From Chryseobacterium sp. S0630 (GTDB taxonomy: Bacteria; Bacteroidota; Bacteroidia; Flavobacteriales; Weeksellaceae): a stretch of DNA of 64,000 nt. The notes beneath the pieces are model-generated. The model was given only the letters and a program-made list of their open reading frames with translations. It was not told the origin of the DNA and did no database searches. The position numbers and the translations under genes were made by a program. Location of the stretch: positions 42,499-106,498 of the forward strand of contig NZ_JAMZGF010000011.1 of NCBI RefSeq assembly GCF_024158915.1, read 5' to 3'. How positions within the stretch are numbered: the first letter of the stretch is position 1; the number at the start of each line of letters is the position of its first letter. Below, in pieces: positions 7,724 to 17,633 of this stretch.

Positions 7724-10561
7724 TTATTGAATCATCATCTTTTGAATGGCTATTCCTGTATCTGATTTCAGCTGTACCAGATAGGTTCCTGCCGGATAAC
7801 TAACTTTCATATTATAAGCTCCGTTCTCTTTATCCAGTTTAAAAGAATCCATTCTTTTACCGGTCATATCAAAAATTGAAATCTCACCATTTTTTGCTTT
7901 ACTGAAAACCAGTTTAGCGATTCCGTTTCGAACCGGATTATCTGCAATCTGAAGGGATAATTTGTTGGCCGCATTGGTATCTACAGTTGATAGAGCGCCA
8001 GCATAATTTCCAAAGATCCTGAATTCTCCTGGCTGTAAAGTGATCGGAGTTGTTGTGGAAGCTATATTCGAAATACTGTTGTCCATCAGATTCTGCCATT
8101 GACCTGTGTAAGGAAAATAAGGCACAACATTCTGCGCGGAAGTAGTATAATTGGCCAACACTACCACATTCTTTATTCCTGTTGTAATAGCGGCATCATA
8201 CACATAAATTCTTGTGATCAGGCCGGTAGGATCGTTCGTAAGGTTATTGGATTCTATACTGTAGGTTTTAGATTTAAAAACCTGATGGGTATTTCTGATA
8301 TTGATGATTTTTGCCCATGTATCATATACTGCCTTTCTGTTTGCATTGGTATCATATCCTAAAGTGAATGCAACAGGTTTCTCATCGGTTCTACATCCAT
8401 TGTCTATAGTACCATTCGCACATCTGTTGATACTGAATTCATATCCTAATTCTCCAAACTGCCAGATCATTTTCGGACCAGGAATGGTAAAGAAGGTTGC
8501 ACCGAAAGTTTTCATTCTTTCAAGAGCGGTATTCAGATCTTTCACATTATAACTTCCATTGATTGCGCCATAGGCAAGGTTTTTAAACATCAATCTTTCT
8601 TCGTCATGGCTTTCTCCATAGCCTACAGCACTCATATTGGTGAAGCCGTGAAGACTGTGATTCATGCGGTCATAATTGCTATTTTCCTGATATCCCATTG
8701 TATTCTGATTGTAAGGGTCTGTCTGTTTATTCCAAAGCATAACTCCTTTTCCTTCTGCAATTCTGTAGTTGGCCCATTGCTGCTCTTCTGCATCTGTTCC
8801 CAGGTGTTCGAAGATCATATAAGAATTGGGGTCAATGGCCCATTGTTTGTCAGCATAATTTTTCATGATATCCACTCTGTCCTGCTGATAGGCATTGGTA
8901 CAGGCCTCATCGTTTTCAGAACAGCTTTGCGTAAACCCTTTGGTTAAATCCCAACGGAAGCCGTCTATGTGGTATTCTGTCAGCCATTGTTGAAGGCATC
9001 TTTCAACGTAATATTGCGTTGAAGGGCTTGTGTGGTTAAAATCATTGAAGACATTGTAAGAATGTTTCGGAACCTGATTAAAGTAAGGATTGTTCGGTGC
9101 AACATCGCCATAGCCATCGCCATCCGGATCTACATTCCAAAGTCTTACTAAAGGAGAACGTCCTGTAGCGTGGTTAAAAGCCACATCCAGAATCACTGCA
9201 ATTCCGTTCTGATGGCATAGATCTACAAATTCTTTGAATTTTTCCGGAGTTCCATACGCTTTATCTAAGGCATAATGGAAAGAAGTATTGTATCCCCATG
9301 AAAGATTTCCATCAAATTCCATGATGGGAAGCAATTCTATAGCATTGATTTTTAAGTTCTTTAAATACGGGATTTTATCAATCAACGACTGCCAGTTCTT
9401 TTCCTGTGTAAAGTCTCTCAATAATAATTCATAGACTACCAGATCTTGTTTTGCAGGTCTCTGAAAATTGGTTACCTGCCAGTTATAAGCGGTCTGTCCG
9501 GTTTTAAATGTTGAGACTTCAAAACCCTGTCCGGCAGGAAATGCTGGTAAGTTCGGATAAGTAGAAGCTGAAATCCACTGATCATCGTAAGAAGATAGAA
9601 TTTGTGGAGAATAAGGATCTGCTACTTTCCTCAAATCATTGGTTCTGTATTGGAAGGTATACAGCTGCTGAGGAGTGATTCCATTGAGCTCAATCCAGTA
9701 CAGATCAGGATTTGTGGTATCTTTTTTCATTAAATAAGTATCATTCACCGCCCAGTTATTGAAACTTCCGATGACATGTACAAAGCTTTTGCCCGGAGCA
9801 TATAGTGCTAATCCCACTTTGGTAGGATCTGTGGGGTGATAATTGATTCCCTGTCTGATCCAGTTTGGTATTGCTTCAGAAACCACATTTCTAGGAACCT
9901 GTAAGATAAATGTTGCCGTTTTAGAATTGGTTCCCTGTGTTGCTACAAGCTCCATGCTGGCATCCTGAGTGACTGTATAATTATAAGAATAAGATTGTGA
10001 AGGAGTTGTTGTAGAATTAATAACAGCTCCGTTGGCTTTTAACTGAAATATAGCATTGTTATTGGCTGTAGCTGTAATATTGATAGAATTCCCAACAGGA
10101 ACAGTAGTAAGGCTATTGGCCAGTGGATTGGTAAGGCTTAAACTTAAAGTCCCTACGTTTACAAAAATGTCAGGTGAAGTCTGATGGGAACCTGTTTTAT
10201 CTTTTAATAAAAATCCAAATCTTCCGATTCCTGTTCTTCCGAAGAATGTTGTTGGAGTAAAAGTAAGTGAATAGCTGTCTGTTGCAGCATTATAATTCAG
10301 CTTATTCAAATCATTGGAATTATTCCAGCTGCCATTAGTAGGACAGTTCTGACTATTCTGATAATTGGTATCAAACGACCAGGTCCACATATAAATGGCA
10401 TTATTGGAAACTCCCCATGCAGATTCATCAATCTGATCCCCAGGAACCGTAAGCGTAATGGCATCTGTTTCATTGAATGGATTAGGAGAAATTGTATAGT
10501 TAATCTGCCCAAAAACGTACATTGTAATCAGCAGAAAAACAACGGAATAAAATTTTCTCAT
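7724..10561 (-). CDS. Secreted GH13 alpha-amylase family enzyme with T9SS sorting domain
   Basis: Extracellular glycoside hydrolase acting on alpha-glucans, 945 aa. Order: signal peptide (1-19), two Ig-like N-terminal domains (about 20-225), a glycogen-debranching/CBM48-like domain with VHVIGSFNNW (261-270), then the GH13 barrel from about 370. The four conserved regions are seen: DVAFNH (459-464), GFRWDLTKG with nucleophile D538, FEH with acid/base E585, and SHDE with H652-D653. The C-terminal 75 residues (DNPVRNG...GTYLVQL...KMMIQ) are a type A T9SS sorting domain, so export by type IX secretion is expected. CBM48 plus GH13 would fit a pullulanase, neopullulanase or branching-type enzyme; exact specificity is undecided. 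Confidence 0.92.
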   Translation of the reverse strand: MRKFYSVVFLLITMYVFGQINYTISPNPFNETDAITLTVPGDQIDESAWGVSNNAIYMWTWSFDTNYQNSQNCPTNGSWNNSNDLNKLNYNAATDSYSLTFTPTTFFGRTGIGRFGFLLKDKTGSHQTSPDIFVNVGTLSLSLTNPLANSLTTVPVGNSINITATANNNAIFQLKANGAVINSTTTPSQSYSYNYTVTQDASMELVATQGTNSKTATFILQVPRNVVSEAIPNWIRQGINYHPTDPTKVGLALYAPGKSFVHVIGSFNNWAVNDTYLMKKDTTNPDLYWIELNGITPQQLYTFQYRTNDLRKVADPYSPQILSSYDDQWISASTYPNLPAFPAGQGFEVSTFKTGQTAYNWQVTNFQRPAKQDLVVYELLLRDFTQEKNWQSLIDKIPYLKNLKINAIELLPIMEFDGNLSWGYNTSFHYALDKAYGTPEKFKEFVDLCHQNGIAVILDVAFNHATGRSPLVRLWNVDPDGDGYGDVAPNNPYFNQVPKHSYNVFNDFNHTSPSTQYYVERCLQQWLTEYHIDGFRWDLTKGFTQSCSENDEACTNAYQQDRVDIMKNYADKQWAIDPNSYMIFEHLGTDAEEQQWANYRIAEGKGVMLWNKQTDPYNQNTMGYQENSNYDRMNHSLHGFTNMSAVGYGESHDEERLMFKNLAYGAINGSYNVKDLNTALERMKTFGATFFTIPGPKMIWQFGELGYEFSINRCANGTIDNGCRTDEKPVAFTLGYDTNANRKAVYDTWAKIINIRNTHQVFKSKTYSIESNNLTNDPTGLITRIYVYDAAITTGIKNVVVLANYTTSAQNVVPYFPYTGQWQNLMDNSISNIASTTTPITLQPGEFRIFGNYAGALSTVDTNAANKLSLQIADNPVRNGIAKLVFSKAKNGEISIFDMTGKRMDSFKLDKENGAYNMKVSYPAGTYLVQLKSDTGIAIQKMMIQ

Positions 10562-10654
10562 GTCTTATTTTTTATCGAATATAGTGTTATTTTTTATTCA
10601 TAACCTTTATTTTGAGCCAGTTTTTGTTAAATATTTCCATTTTTCGGGAAAAAC

Positions 10655-10690
10655 AAAATAAAAAAAGACTCATGAAATTTCATGAGCCTT
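10655..10690 (-). terminator. Intrinsic terminator of the FISUMP gene
   Basis: Perfect 10-11 bp inverted repeat GACTCATGAAA / TTTCATGAGCC. On the minus strand it is followed by a TTTTTTATTTT tail. Confidence 0.75.
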
Positions 10691-10753
10691 CCAATAAAAG
10701 TAATTGTAATGAACTAATTCCTTTTGGCAAAAATCTTTGGTATTGAATTTCGC

Positions 10754-12832
10754 TTAATTTTTTATAATCTTTTTAGAAATGGATTGTCCATTCTTTAATT
10801 TTAATTCTACAATATACAATCCTGAAGGAAGTTCAGTCATGTTGATCTGATTATCTGAGAACTGTACATTCATTCTTTGTCCTACTGCGTTGACAACATT
10901 TACTTTTTCAATTCCTGAATCAGCTTTAACCATAAGAATTCCTTTTGTAGGGTTAGGATACATTCCAATTACAGATTGATTCAGTTTGGTTTCTGAAGTA
11001 CTCAAAGAAGAGGTAGGCTTGATACATCTTACTGAAGCACCCTGCCCTCTCATAGCACCAGCAGATGGATTGGCAATCGTGGATCCGATATACAGATATT
11101 TCCCTCCTAAACTTGATGTATCAGAGCTCCAGAAATACCCTCTTTGCCCTACAAAAGTAAAGTTCCCATCACTGGAGCTTCTATAACCTCCTGCAGGTAA
11201 TTTAAGATGACTGTTATAAGCAGCTGTAGGGTTAGAAATACTTTCTGCTCCTATTAAAGTTGTCCAGTCTGCCTGAGAAGGCATTTTCCAGTCTGCACCT
11301 ATTGCTTTACAAGGATCTATACCTGCAGAAGCATTTACATCTGCAAGTGATGTCTCATTCCATGTATCTCCACTTGCAAAATTTGCCCACCATGCCGGAG
11401 ATCCTGCAACATAGCCACCCACGGTGGTACTTGTTCCTTCCGGAGTGTTAGGTGATGGTGCCTGCACGATCTGAGAACTTCTAAGTTGATGCCCGTCATC
11501 CCATCTTCCCCATTGGAAAAGGTCTCCATAAGAATTCGCATCCGCTACTGATGAAGCCACCTGCGTACTTCCAAGGTTCTGCTGAAGCCAGATTTTTCCG
11601 TCTGCTCCTCTTACCGTCGTATAAGCAACCTGCTGTCCGCGATACATAAAACTTACACAACCAATATCACCTACATTGGCTCCTGGATCTGTATTGCTGC
11701 ATGTTTGTGGATTAAGGTTCAGAGAAATTCTTTTCACCTTTGTTGTATTGTCAGAATAAGCCAAAACAAGATAATTTTGTGCCTTATCTATTGCCAAATC
11801 ATTGTATTTTGCTTCGCCATCTGAAACAAAATCTCCTCCAAATGGAGCCCAGTTCTGAGTGTCATCTAGTTTATAAACCGTATTTCTCAGGAAGTTATCA
11901 TTTTCAAAACGACTGGCCACTACATAAGGTTTTCCGGATTCTGTTACGGCTAACGCAACATGCTGTACTCTTCCCTCTGAAAAGTTGGCATTTCCAACCT
12001 GTACCCAGGAGTTTCCGTCAAATTTCTTGACATTCACTTTTTTTCCTCCCCAAGAGTTGGATACATACGCTACATAGATTCTGTTCGCCCCATCCAAAGC
12101 AATATCAGCATTGTACTGTTCCCCTGACGAAGAAGCATCAGCTGCCGCTCCTCCTACCAAACTCCAGTTTTGTGTTGAACTTGCATCCGTACTGTTCTGA
12201 TATACTTTTATCCCTCCGGAAACATTGCAGGTATACACCGTATTATTGGTTCCTATTACCATTTCAGCAAATTCAGCACCTCCTGAAAAACCTGCATTTC
12301 CTACCTGTTCCCATGCACCTCCGGAATATTTTTTTACTGTTCCGGAACCGTAAGATCCATAAGTGAATATAATATTATCTGAGGATACTGCAGAAGCCTG
12401 ATAATTTACCGAGCTGTCTGTAGCATTAGGAAGCTGAGACCATAAAGAGCCTGTAAATAAACGTACTTCCATCCCGGAGCCTGGATAACCAAGCTGATTG
12501 GTATAATAAATACTGTTTCCGTTTGGACTTATAGATAAGGAATTGTAAGTGGCAGTTCCTGTAGTAACTCCGGGTGTTCCCCCTAAGTAAGACCATGAGT
12601 TCCCGTTAAATTTCTGAACGGAGCCTTTAGCTACTGAAACATCATAATATGACAGATAATAGTTTCCTGAGTTATCAATAACAAGATTGTTAAAACTGCT
12701 TCCTCCTGCAGATACATCCTGAATGCCTCCTACATTTTCCCATTGCTGGGCATACATATAGCTTCCAGCAACGGTTAGCAGCACTAATCCCGTTCTGATT
12801 TTCTGAATTGCAAAATGTAAATCTTTAAACAT
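10754..12832 (-). CDS. Secreted FISUMP-domain protein with T9SS sorting domain, 692 aa
   Basis: Exported surface or extracellular protein of unknown activity. A signal peptide covers about residues 1-29 (ending MYAQ). Residues about 30-375 form repeated blades of the type SWVQVGNANFSEG / WSYLGGTPGV, reading like a beta-propeller of six or more units. Residues about 395-615 match the Fibrobacter succinogenes major paralogous domain: KIWLQQNLG, GDLFQWGRWDDGHQ, DWKMPSQADWTTLIG, GYFWSSDTSS and a final ASVRCIK. The C-terminal 70 residues (YPNPTKGILMV...LPSGLYIVELKL) are a T9SS type A sorting signal. It has its own -7 box and terminator and is divergent from the AraC regulator. Confidence 0.85.
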   Translation of the reverse strand: MFKDLHFAIQKIRTGLVLLTVAGSYMYAQQWENVGGIQDVSAGGSSFNNLVIDNSGNYYLSYYDVSVAKGSVQKFNGNSWSYLGGTPGVTTGTATYNSLSISPNGNSIYYTNQLGYPGSGMEVRLFTGSLWSQLPNATDSSVNYQASAVSSDNIIFTYGSYGSGTVKKYSGGAWEQVGNAGFSGGAEFAEMVIGTNNTVYTCNVSGGIKVYQNSTDASSTQNWSLVGGAAADASSSGEQYNADIALDGANRIYVAYVSNSWGGKKVNVKKFDGNSWVQVGNANFSEGRVQHVALAVTESGKPYVVASRFENDNFLRNTVYKLDDTQNWAPFGGDFVSDGEAKYNDLAIDKAQNYLVLAYSDNTTKVKRISLNLNPQTCSNTDPGANVGDIGCVSFMYRGQQVAYTTVRGADGKIWLQQNLGSTQVASSVADANSYGDLFQWGRWDDGHQLRSSQIVQAPSPNTPEGTSTTVGGYVAGSPAWWANFASGDTWNETSLADVNASAGIDPCKAIGADWKMPSQADWTTLIGAESISNPTAAYNSHLKLPAGGYRSSSDGNFTFVGQRGYFWSSDTSSLGGKYLYIGSTIANPSAGAMRGQGASVRCIKPTSSLSTSETKLNQSVIGMYPNPTKGILMVKADSGIEKVNVVNAVGQRMNVQFSDNQINMTELPSGLYIVELKLKNGQSISKKIIKN

Positions 12833-12877
12833 ATGAAATATTATTTTTAATTATTCTAAATTTAATTTAATTTTGCG

Positions 12878-12885
12878 CAAAAGTA
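12878..12885 (-). promoter_or_regulatory. -7 box of the FISUMP gene
   Basis: TACTTTTG (TAnnTTTG) on the minus strand, 46 bp upstream of the ATG. A GTTA instead of TTTG lies at the -33 distance, so the promoter is plausible but not perfect. Confidence 0.5.
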
Positions 12886-12965
12886 CCTCACATTATTAAC
12901 CCCGAGTTATCATTTTCGAACTTTTGGTTATCCTGCGAAGGACTTTTATCTTAAGAAGTTGTACC

Positions 12966-13859
12966 ATGGCTGTAAAAATGTGTTGTATGAGGAGTCAATC
13001 AAAAAGTGGACATTTGTTCATATCCGAGGACATCAAAATCATCATGCAGGAAGACCTGTGTCCTGATCAATCCTTCAAGTCTCATATGCTGGAGGGGAAG
13101 TCAAGTTTTAATCTTATTTTCCTGTTGAGTGATGGCATTAATTTAGAAGGCCATGATTGCGGCACCCAGTTTTTATTCAAGAAAAATCAATATATCCTCC
13201 ATTATTCTCCTAAAGAAAGTATTGCTGAACTATGGACAGAAAATCAGGAAATTCTGAGGTATCTCCAGATTCAGATTAATTATCAATATATTTTTAACCT
13301 CATCAATCCGGAACTAAATCGTGAGAATGCTGAGATTCTGGAAAACATGATCCATAATAATTTTATATTCCTTCATAAAGAAACTCCGCCGGATATGACG
13401 GTTGAGATGCATATGATTGTAAAAGAGATTCTGGATTATAATAAGAAAGGAATCATGCAGAAGTTATTTATAGAAGCAAAGATTATCAAACTTCTTATCC
13501 TGATCTTTGAGCAATTTAATGAGAAAAACATTCTCGAGGATACTCCAAAGACTCCCGAAATGATCAGGAAATTCATTGATGAGAATTATCACAGGAATAT
13601 AAAAGCGGAAGAAATAGGAAAATATTTTGGTCTGAACCAGAATATCATCAGAAAGGAATTTAAAACTCAGTACCATACAACGATTGCTCATTATATTTCG
13701 GAGCTCAGAATGTTGAAAGCAAAGAAACTGATCACTAATAAAGAAATTATGATCAAAGAGATTGCTATTGAATGCGGTTATGAGTACCTCCAGAACTTTA
13801 CACGCGCTTTCAAAAAGAAATTTGGGGTATCTCCTGAAAGTCTGAGGAATAATAAATAG
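12966..13859 (+). CDS. AraC-family transcriptional regulator
   Basis: DNA-binding regulator, 297 aa from the chosen start. The N-terminal two thirds form a ligand or sensor domain of no recognised subtype. The last 100 residues are a double helix-turn-helix: ENYHRNIKAEEIGKYFGLN (first HTH) and IKEIAIECGYEYLQNFTRAF, then KKFGVSPESLRN, the AraC signature. A TTG at 12924 is open in frame, but ATG 12966 (MAVKMCCMRSQ) or an internal Met nearby is more likely. The gene is divergent from the FISUMP protein gene, which it might control; nothing in the sequence proves that. Confidence 0.88.
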   Translation: MAVKMCCMRSQSKSGHLFISEDIKIIMQEDLCPDQSFKSHMLEGKSSFNLIFLLSDGINLEGHDCGTQFLFKKNQYILHYSPKESIAELWTENQEILRYLQIQINYQYIFNLINPELNRENAEILENMIHNNFIFLHKETPPDMTVEMHMIVKEILDYNKKGIMQKLFIEAKIIKLLILIFEQFNEKNILEDTPKTPEMIRKFIDENYHRNIKAEEIGKYFGLNQNIIRKEFKTQYHTTIAHYISELRMLKAKKLITNKEIMIKEIAIECGYEYLQNFTRAFKKKFGVSPESLRNNK

Positions 13860-13860
13860 A

Positions 13861-13890
13861 AAAACCGCTTAATTGCTTAAGCGGTTTATA
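13861..13890. terminator. Bidirectional terminator between AraC gene and 13952 gene
   Basis: Stem AACCGCTTAA / TTAAGCGGTT with a 4-base loop. T-rich on both outer sides, stronger in the minus direction. It separates two convergent genes. Confidence 0.6.
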
Positions 13891-13951
13891 TATGTTGTTT
13901 TGCTTTGATATTACTTTTTCAGAATTCAGGTGAAAAAGCAATGACAATCAA

Positions 13952-14236
13952 TTAATGATGATGTCCGTGATCGTGAAGGAAAGGTCCGTTTCCTTTAGGC
14001 TCGCTATAGATAACTTCTACACCTTCCTGCTCAGAAATAAGCTTTCTTCTGATATCTTCAGGATCGAAAGGCTTTACTTTTCCGAAATACTCTTTCAAAC
14101 CTTCAGTTAGCCACATTGGGATTACTAATCCGAAGAACATAAAAATACACCAGAATCCTACTAAGAACATAGTAATGAAGAATATAGTCCAAAGGAACTG
14201 GTAGAACGGCCAAAATGCTGATAATATCGTTATCAT
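13952..14236 (-). CDS. Small two-helix membrane protein, 94 aa
   Basis: Function unknown. From ATG 14236 the protein has one long or two short hydrophobic segments (about residues 5-45, FLWTIFFITMFLVGFWCIFMFF), then a soluble tail with FDPEDIRRKLISEQEGVEVIY, ending in a His-rich HDHGHHH that could bind metal. An upstream TTG at 14257 is open in frame, but the ATG is preferred. It lies next to the class I fumarase gene on the same strand (about 93 bp apart), so cotranscription is possible. No family name is offered. Confidence 0.65.
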   Translation of the reverse strand: MITILSAFWPFYQFLWTIFFITMFLVGFWCIFMFFGLVIPMWLTEGLKEYFGKVKPFDPEDIRRKLISEQEGVEVIYSEPKGNGPFLHDHGHHH

Positions 14237-14329
14237 TCTCTTAAAGATTTTAGGCAAAAATAGAACTTTTTTCCTTTTTACACAAAAGATCAGCGCTCTA
14301 TTTTCTTATTTATTTTAATTTTAAACTAA

Positions 14330-15937
14330 TTAGTGGGCCAGATTTGCGAAGAAATCATTGCCTTTATCATCGGAAATGATGAATGCAGGGAAGTCTTTTA
14401 CTTCAATTTTTCTTACCGCTTCCATTCCTAATTCCGGGAAGTCTACTACATCTACAGACACAATATTGTCTTTCGCAAGAATAGCAGCCGGTCCTCCGAT
14501 TGATCCAAGATAGAAACCTCCGTATTTGTGACATGCATTGGTAACATCTTTACTTCTGTTTCCTTTTGCCAGCATAATCATACTTCCACCATGGCTCTGG
14601 AACTCGTCTACGTAAACGTCCATCCTTCCGGCAGTAGTAGGTCCGAAACTTCCTGAAGCCATTCCCTCCGGAGTTTTTGCAGGTCCAGCGTAATAGATTG
14701 GGTGATTTTTGAAATATTCAGGCATTGGTTTCCCGCTGTCGATAATTTCTTTGATTTTTGCGTGAGCAATATCTCTCGCTACGATCAGTGTTCCGTTCAG
14801 TTTTAATCTTGTTTTGATCGGATATTTGGAAAGTTCAGCAAGAATTTCAGGCATTGGCTTGTTCAGGTTAACCTCAACAGCTTCTTCTAAATGTGGAGGA
14901 GTATCTGGTAAGAATCTTTTTGGATCCTGCTCTAATTGTTCAAGGAAGATTCCTTCTTTTGTAATTTTTCCTTTGATATTTCTGTCTGCGGAACAGGAAA
15001 CACCCATTCCTACCGGACAAGATGCAGCATGCCTTGGAAGTCTGATCACTCTTACGTCGTGTGTAAGATATTTTCCTCCAAACTGAGCTCCGATAGCACT
15101 TTCCTGACAGATTTTCTGAACTTTAGCTTCCCATTCAAGGTCTCTGAATGCCTGTCCGGCCTCATTTCCTTCTGTCGGAAGATTATCGTAATATTTTGCA
15201 GATGCTTTTTTCACTGCTGCAAGGTTGGCTTCTGCTGAAGTACCTCCGATTACCAATGCTAAGTGATATGGTGGACATGCAGCTGTTCCAAGGTCTGAAA
15301 TTCTTTCTTTAACAAATGCTTCAAGAGATTTTTCGTTCAATAAGGATTTCGTTTTCTGATATAAGAATGTCTTATTCGCAGAACCTCCTCCTTTTGTCAA
15401 GAATAAGAATTCGTAATAATCTCCTTTTTTAGCATAGATATCGATCTGTGCAGGAAGGTTAGATCCCGAATTCTTCTCATCAAACATCGTCAAAGGAACT
15501 ACCTGAGAATATCTTAGGTTTCTTTTCTGATACGTATTGAAGATTCCCTTGCTCAGGTATTCTCCATCATCCACTCCTGTGTATACATTTTCTCCTTTCT
15601 TTCCCATTACGATAGCTGTTCCAGTATCCTGACACGAAGGAAGCGCTCCCTCTACAGCTACTGCAGCATTTTGTAAAAGGTTGTAAGCAACAAATCTGTC
15701 GTTATCTGTAGCTTCAGGATCATCAATAATTCTTCTAAGGCTTTCTAAGTGCGAAGAACGAAGCATGAAAGAAACATCTGCCATCGCTTCTTCAGCTAAC
15801 AGTTCCAATCCTTTCGGGTCTACTGTTAAAATTTCTCTCTCACCTAGTTTTTCAACCTTTACATAGTCTGATGTAAGCTTCTTGTACACCGTATCATCTT
15901 TCTGAATAGGATACGGATCCTGATATCTAAAATCCAT
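14330..15937 (-). CDS. Fumarate hydratase class I (iron-sulfur)
   Basis: TCA-cycle enzyme interconverting fumarate and malate, [4Fe-4S]-dependent. At 535 aa it has the length of E. coli FumA/FumB (single-chain class I), not the two-subunit form. The N-terminal alpha-like part contains [17 protein letters not shown] with a cluster cysteine. Further cysteines lie in [16 protein letters not shown] and in [14 protein letters not shown]. The beta-like C-terminal part has [20 protein letters not shown] and [17 protein letters not shown]. Its start codon is about 225 bp from that of the iron-independent fumC, transcribed the other way, so the cell holds both fumarase types side by side. A TACTTTTG -7 box precedes it. 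Confidence 0.95.
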   Translation of the reverse strand: MDFRYQDPYPIQKDDTVYKKLTSDYVKVEKLGEREILTVDPKGLELLAEEAMADVSFMLRSSHLESLRRIIDDPEATDNDRFVAYNLLQNAAVAVEGALPSCQDTGTAIVMGKKGENVYTGVDDGEYLSKGIFNTYQKRNLRYSQVVPLTMFDEKNSGSNLPAQIDIYAKKGDYYEFLFLTKGGGSANKTFLYQKTKSLLNEKSLEAFVKERISDLGTAACPPYHLALVIGGTSAEANLAAVKKASAKYYDNLPTEGNEAGQAFRDLEWEAKVQKICQESAIGAQFGGKYLTHDVRVIRLPRHAASCPVGMGVSCSADRNIKGKITKEGIFLEQLEQDPKRFLPDTPPHLEEAVEVNLNKPMPEILAELSKYPIKTRLKLNGTLIVARDIAHAKIKEIIDSGKPMPEYFKNHPIYYAGPAKTPEGMASGSFGPTTAGRMDVYVDEFQSHGGSMIMLAKGNRSKDVTNACHKYGGFYLGSIGGPAAILAKDNIVSVDVVDFPELGMEAVRKIEVKDFPAFIISDDKGNDFFANLAH

Positions 15938-15953
15938 TCAATTTTTGTTTGTA

Positions 15954-15961
15954 CAAAAGTA
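15954..15961 (-). promoter_or_regulatory. -7 box of the class I fumarase gene
   Basis: TACTTTTG on the minus strand, 17 bp before the ATG. The -33 region is T-rich (TTTTA) rather than a clean TTG. Confidence 0.5.
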
Positions 15962-16163
15962 CGCCTCCTTTAAAAAAATATGAGTAAAATCAGTCATTTA
16001 TATTGATATTTATAATGATTATAAATTGGAGGTTTCTGAGTTTATAAGTACCTTTATAGAAGCTAAATAAACAAAGCCAAAACATTATTTTTTTCATCAA
16101 ACATAAATAATGTTTACAATTTTTATGGCTTAAAATAAAAAGATCATACAAATTTCAACCACT

Positions 16164-17558
16164 ATGAATTACAGAATTGAAAAAGACACCATGGGAGAAG
16201 TGCAGGTACCTGCAGATAAACTTTGGGGTGCACAGACGGAACGTTCCAGAAACAATTTTAAAATAGGACCTGAAGGTTCAATGCCACATGAAATTATCGA
16301 AGCTTTTGCTTATCTGAAAAAGGCTGCTGCTTATACCAACACTGATCTGGGAGTACTTTCTGCAGAAAAAAGAGATATGATCGCTAAGGTATGTGATGAA
16401 ATTCTGGAAGGAAAACTTAACGATCAGTTTCCTTTGGTAATCTGGCAGACAGGTTCCGGAACTCAGTCGAACATGAATGTGAATGAAGTTGTTTCCAACA
16501 GAGCTCATGTGAATAACGGAGGTACATTAGGTGAAAAATCTGAAATTCACCCGAATGATGATGTGAATAAATCCCAATCTTCCAATGATACTTATCCTAC
16601 TGCGATGCATATCGCTGCGTATACAAAAGTGGTGGAAGTAACTATTCCAGCCGTGGAAAAATTAAAAAATACGTTGGCTGAAAAGTCAAAAGCTTTCAAA
16701 GATGTTGTAAAGATTGGTAGAACTCACCTGATGGATGCCACTCCACTTACTCTTGGACAGGAATTTTCAGGATATGTAGCTCAGTTGGAATTCGGATTGA
16801 GAGCTTTAAAAAATACATTACCTCACCTTTCTGAGCTTGCATTAGGAGGAACTGCTGTAGGTACAGGATTAAATACGCCTAACGGTTATGATGTAAAAGT
16901 AGCTGAATATATCGCCCAATTTACCAATCATCCTTTCGTTACCGCAGAAAATAAATTTGAAGCCCTTGCTGCGCATGATGCGATTGTGGAATCTCACGGA
17001 GCATTAAAGCAACTGGCTGTTTCTTTATATAAAATTGCTCAGGATGTGAGATTACTGGCCTCTGGTCCACGTTCCGGAATCGGGGAAATTCATATTCCTG
17101 AGAATGAACCGGGATCTTCTATTATGCCGGGGAAAGTAAATCCTACTCAGAATGAAGCGATGACCATGGTTTGCGCACAGGTTTTAGGAAACGATACGAC
17201 CATTTCATTTGCCGGAACTCAGGGGAATTACGAGCTGAATGTCTTCAAACCGGTAATGGCTTACAACTTCTTACAATCTGCCCAATTGATTGCTGATGCA
17301 TGTATTTCCTTCAACGATCATTGTGCTGTAGGTATTGAGCCAAACCATGAAAGAATTAAAGAGCTGGTAGACAAATCTTTAATGCTTGTAACCGCTTTAA
17401 ATACTCATATCGGATATGAAAATGCAGCTAAGATTGCAAAAACAGCCCATAAAAATGGGACAACATTAAAAGAAGAAGCCATTAATCTTGGCTTGTTAAC
17501 TGCTGAACAGTTTGACGAATGGGTGAAACCTGAAGACATGGTGGGAAGTTTAAAATAA
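16164..17558 (+). CDS. fumC: Fumarate hydratase class II
   Basis: Iron-independent fumarase of the fumarase/aspartase superfamily, 464 aa (usual length). The family signature [16 protein letters not shown] is present around residue 315-330, with catalytic Ser in the mobile GSS loop. [14 protein letters not shown] and the [21 protein letters not shown] block (the latter near residue 130) form the substrate site. It is transcribed divergently from the class I fumarase and followed by a bidirectional terminator. Class II enzymes resist superoxide and iron limitation, so the pair could be oppositely regulated. No clear -33/-7 promoter was recognised in 15962-16163. Confidence 0.97.
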   Translation: MNYRIEKDTMGEVQVPADKLWGAQTERSRNNFKIGPEGSMPHEIIEAFAYLKKAAAYTNTDLGVLSAEKRDMIAKVCDEILEGKLNDQFPLVIWQTGSGTQSNMNVNEVVSNRAHVNNGGTLGEKSEIHPNDDVNKSQSSNDTYPTAMHIAAYTKVVEVTIPAVEKLKNTLAEKSKAFKDVVKIGRTHLMDATPLTLGQEFSGYVAQLEFGLRALKNTLPHLSELALGGTAVGTGLNTPNGYDVKVAEYIAQFTNHPFVTAENKFEALAAHDAIVESHGALKQLAVSLYKIAQDVRLLASGPRSGIGEIHIPENEPGSSIMPGKVNPTQNEAMTMVCAQVLGNDTTISFAGTQGNYELNVFKPVMAYNFLQSAQLIADACISFNDHCAVGIEPNHERIKELVDKSLMLVTALNTHIGYENAAKIAKTAHKNGTTLKEEAINLGLLTAEQFDEWVKPEDMVGSLK

Positions 17559-17581
17559 TGATTCTATAACTGATACAAAGC

Positions 17582-17612
17582 AAAAACTCCGGGAACTATT
17601 TCCGGAGTTTTT
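17582..17612. terminator. Bidirectional terminator after fumC
   Basis: Stem AAAAACTCCGG / CCGGAGTTTTT (11 bp) between the convergent fumC and the outer-membrane protein gene. Flanking A and T runs serve both strands. Confidence 0.75.
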
Positions 17613-17633
17613 CATTTTACTGTCAAAATATAT

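Noticed and set aside
12924..12965. TTG start for the AraC regulator
   Set aside because: An ATG at 12966 exists in frame, and the extra stretch does not look like part of the sensor domain.
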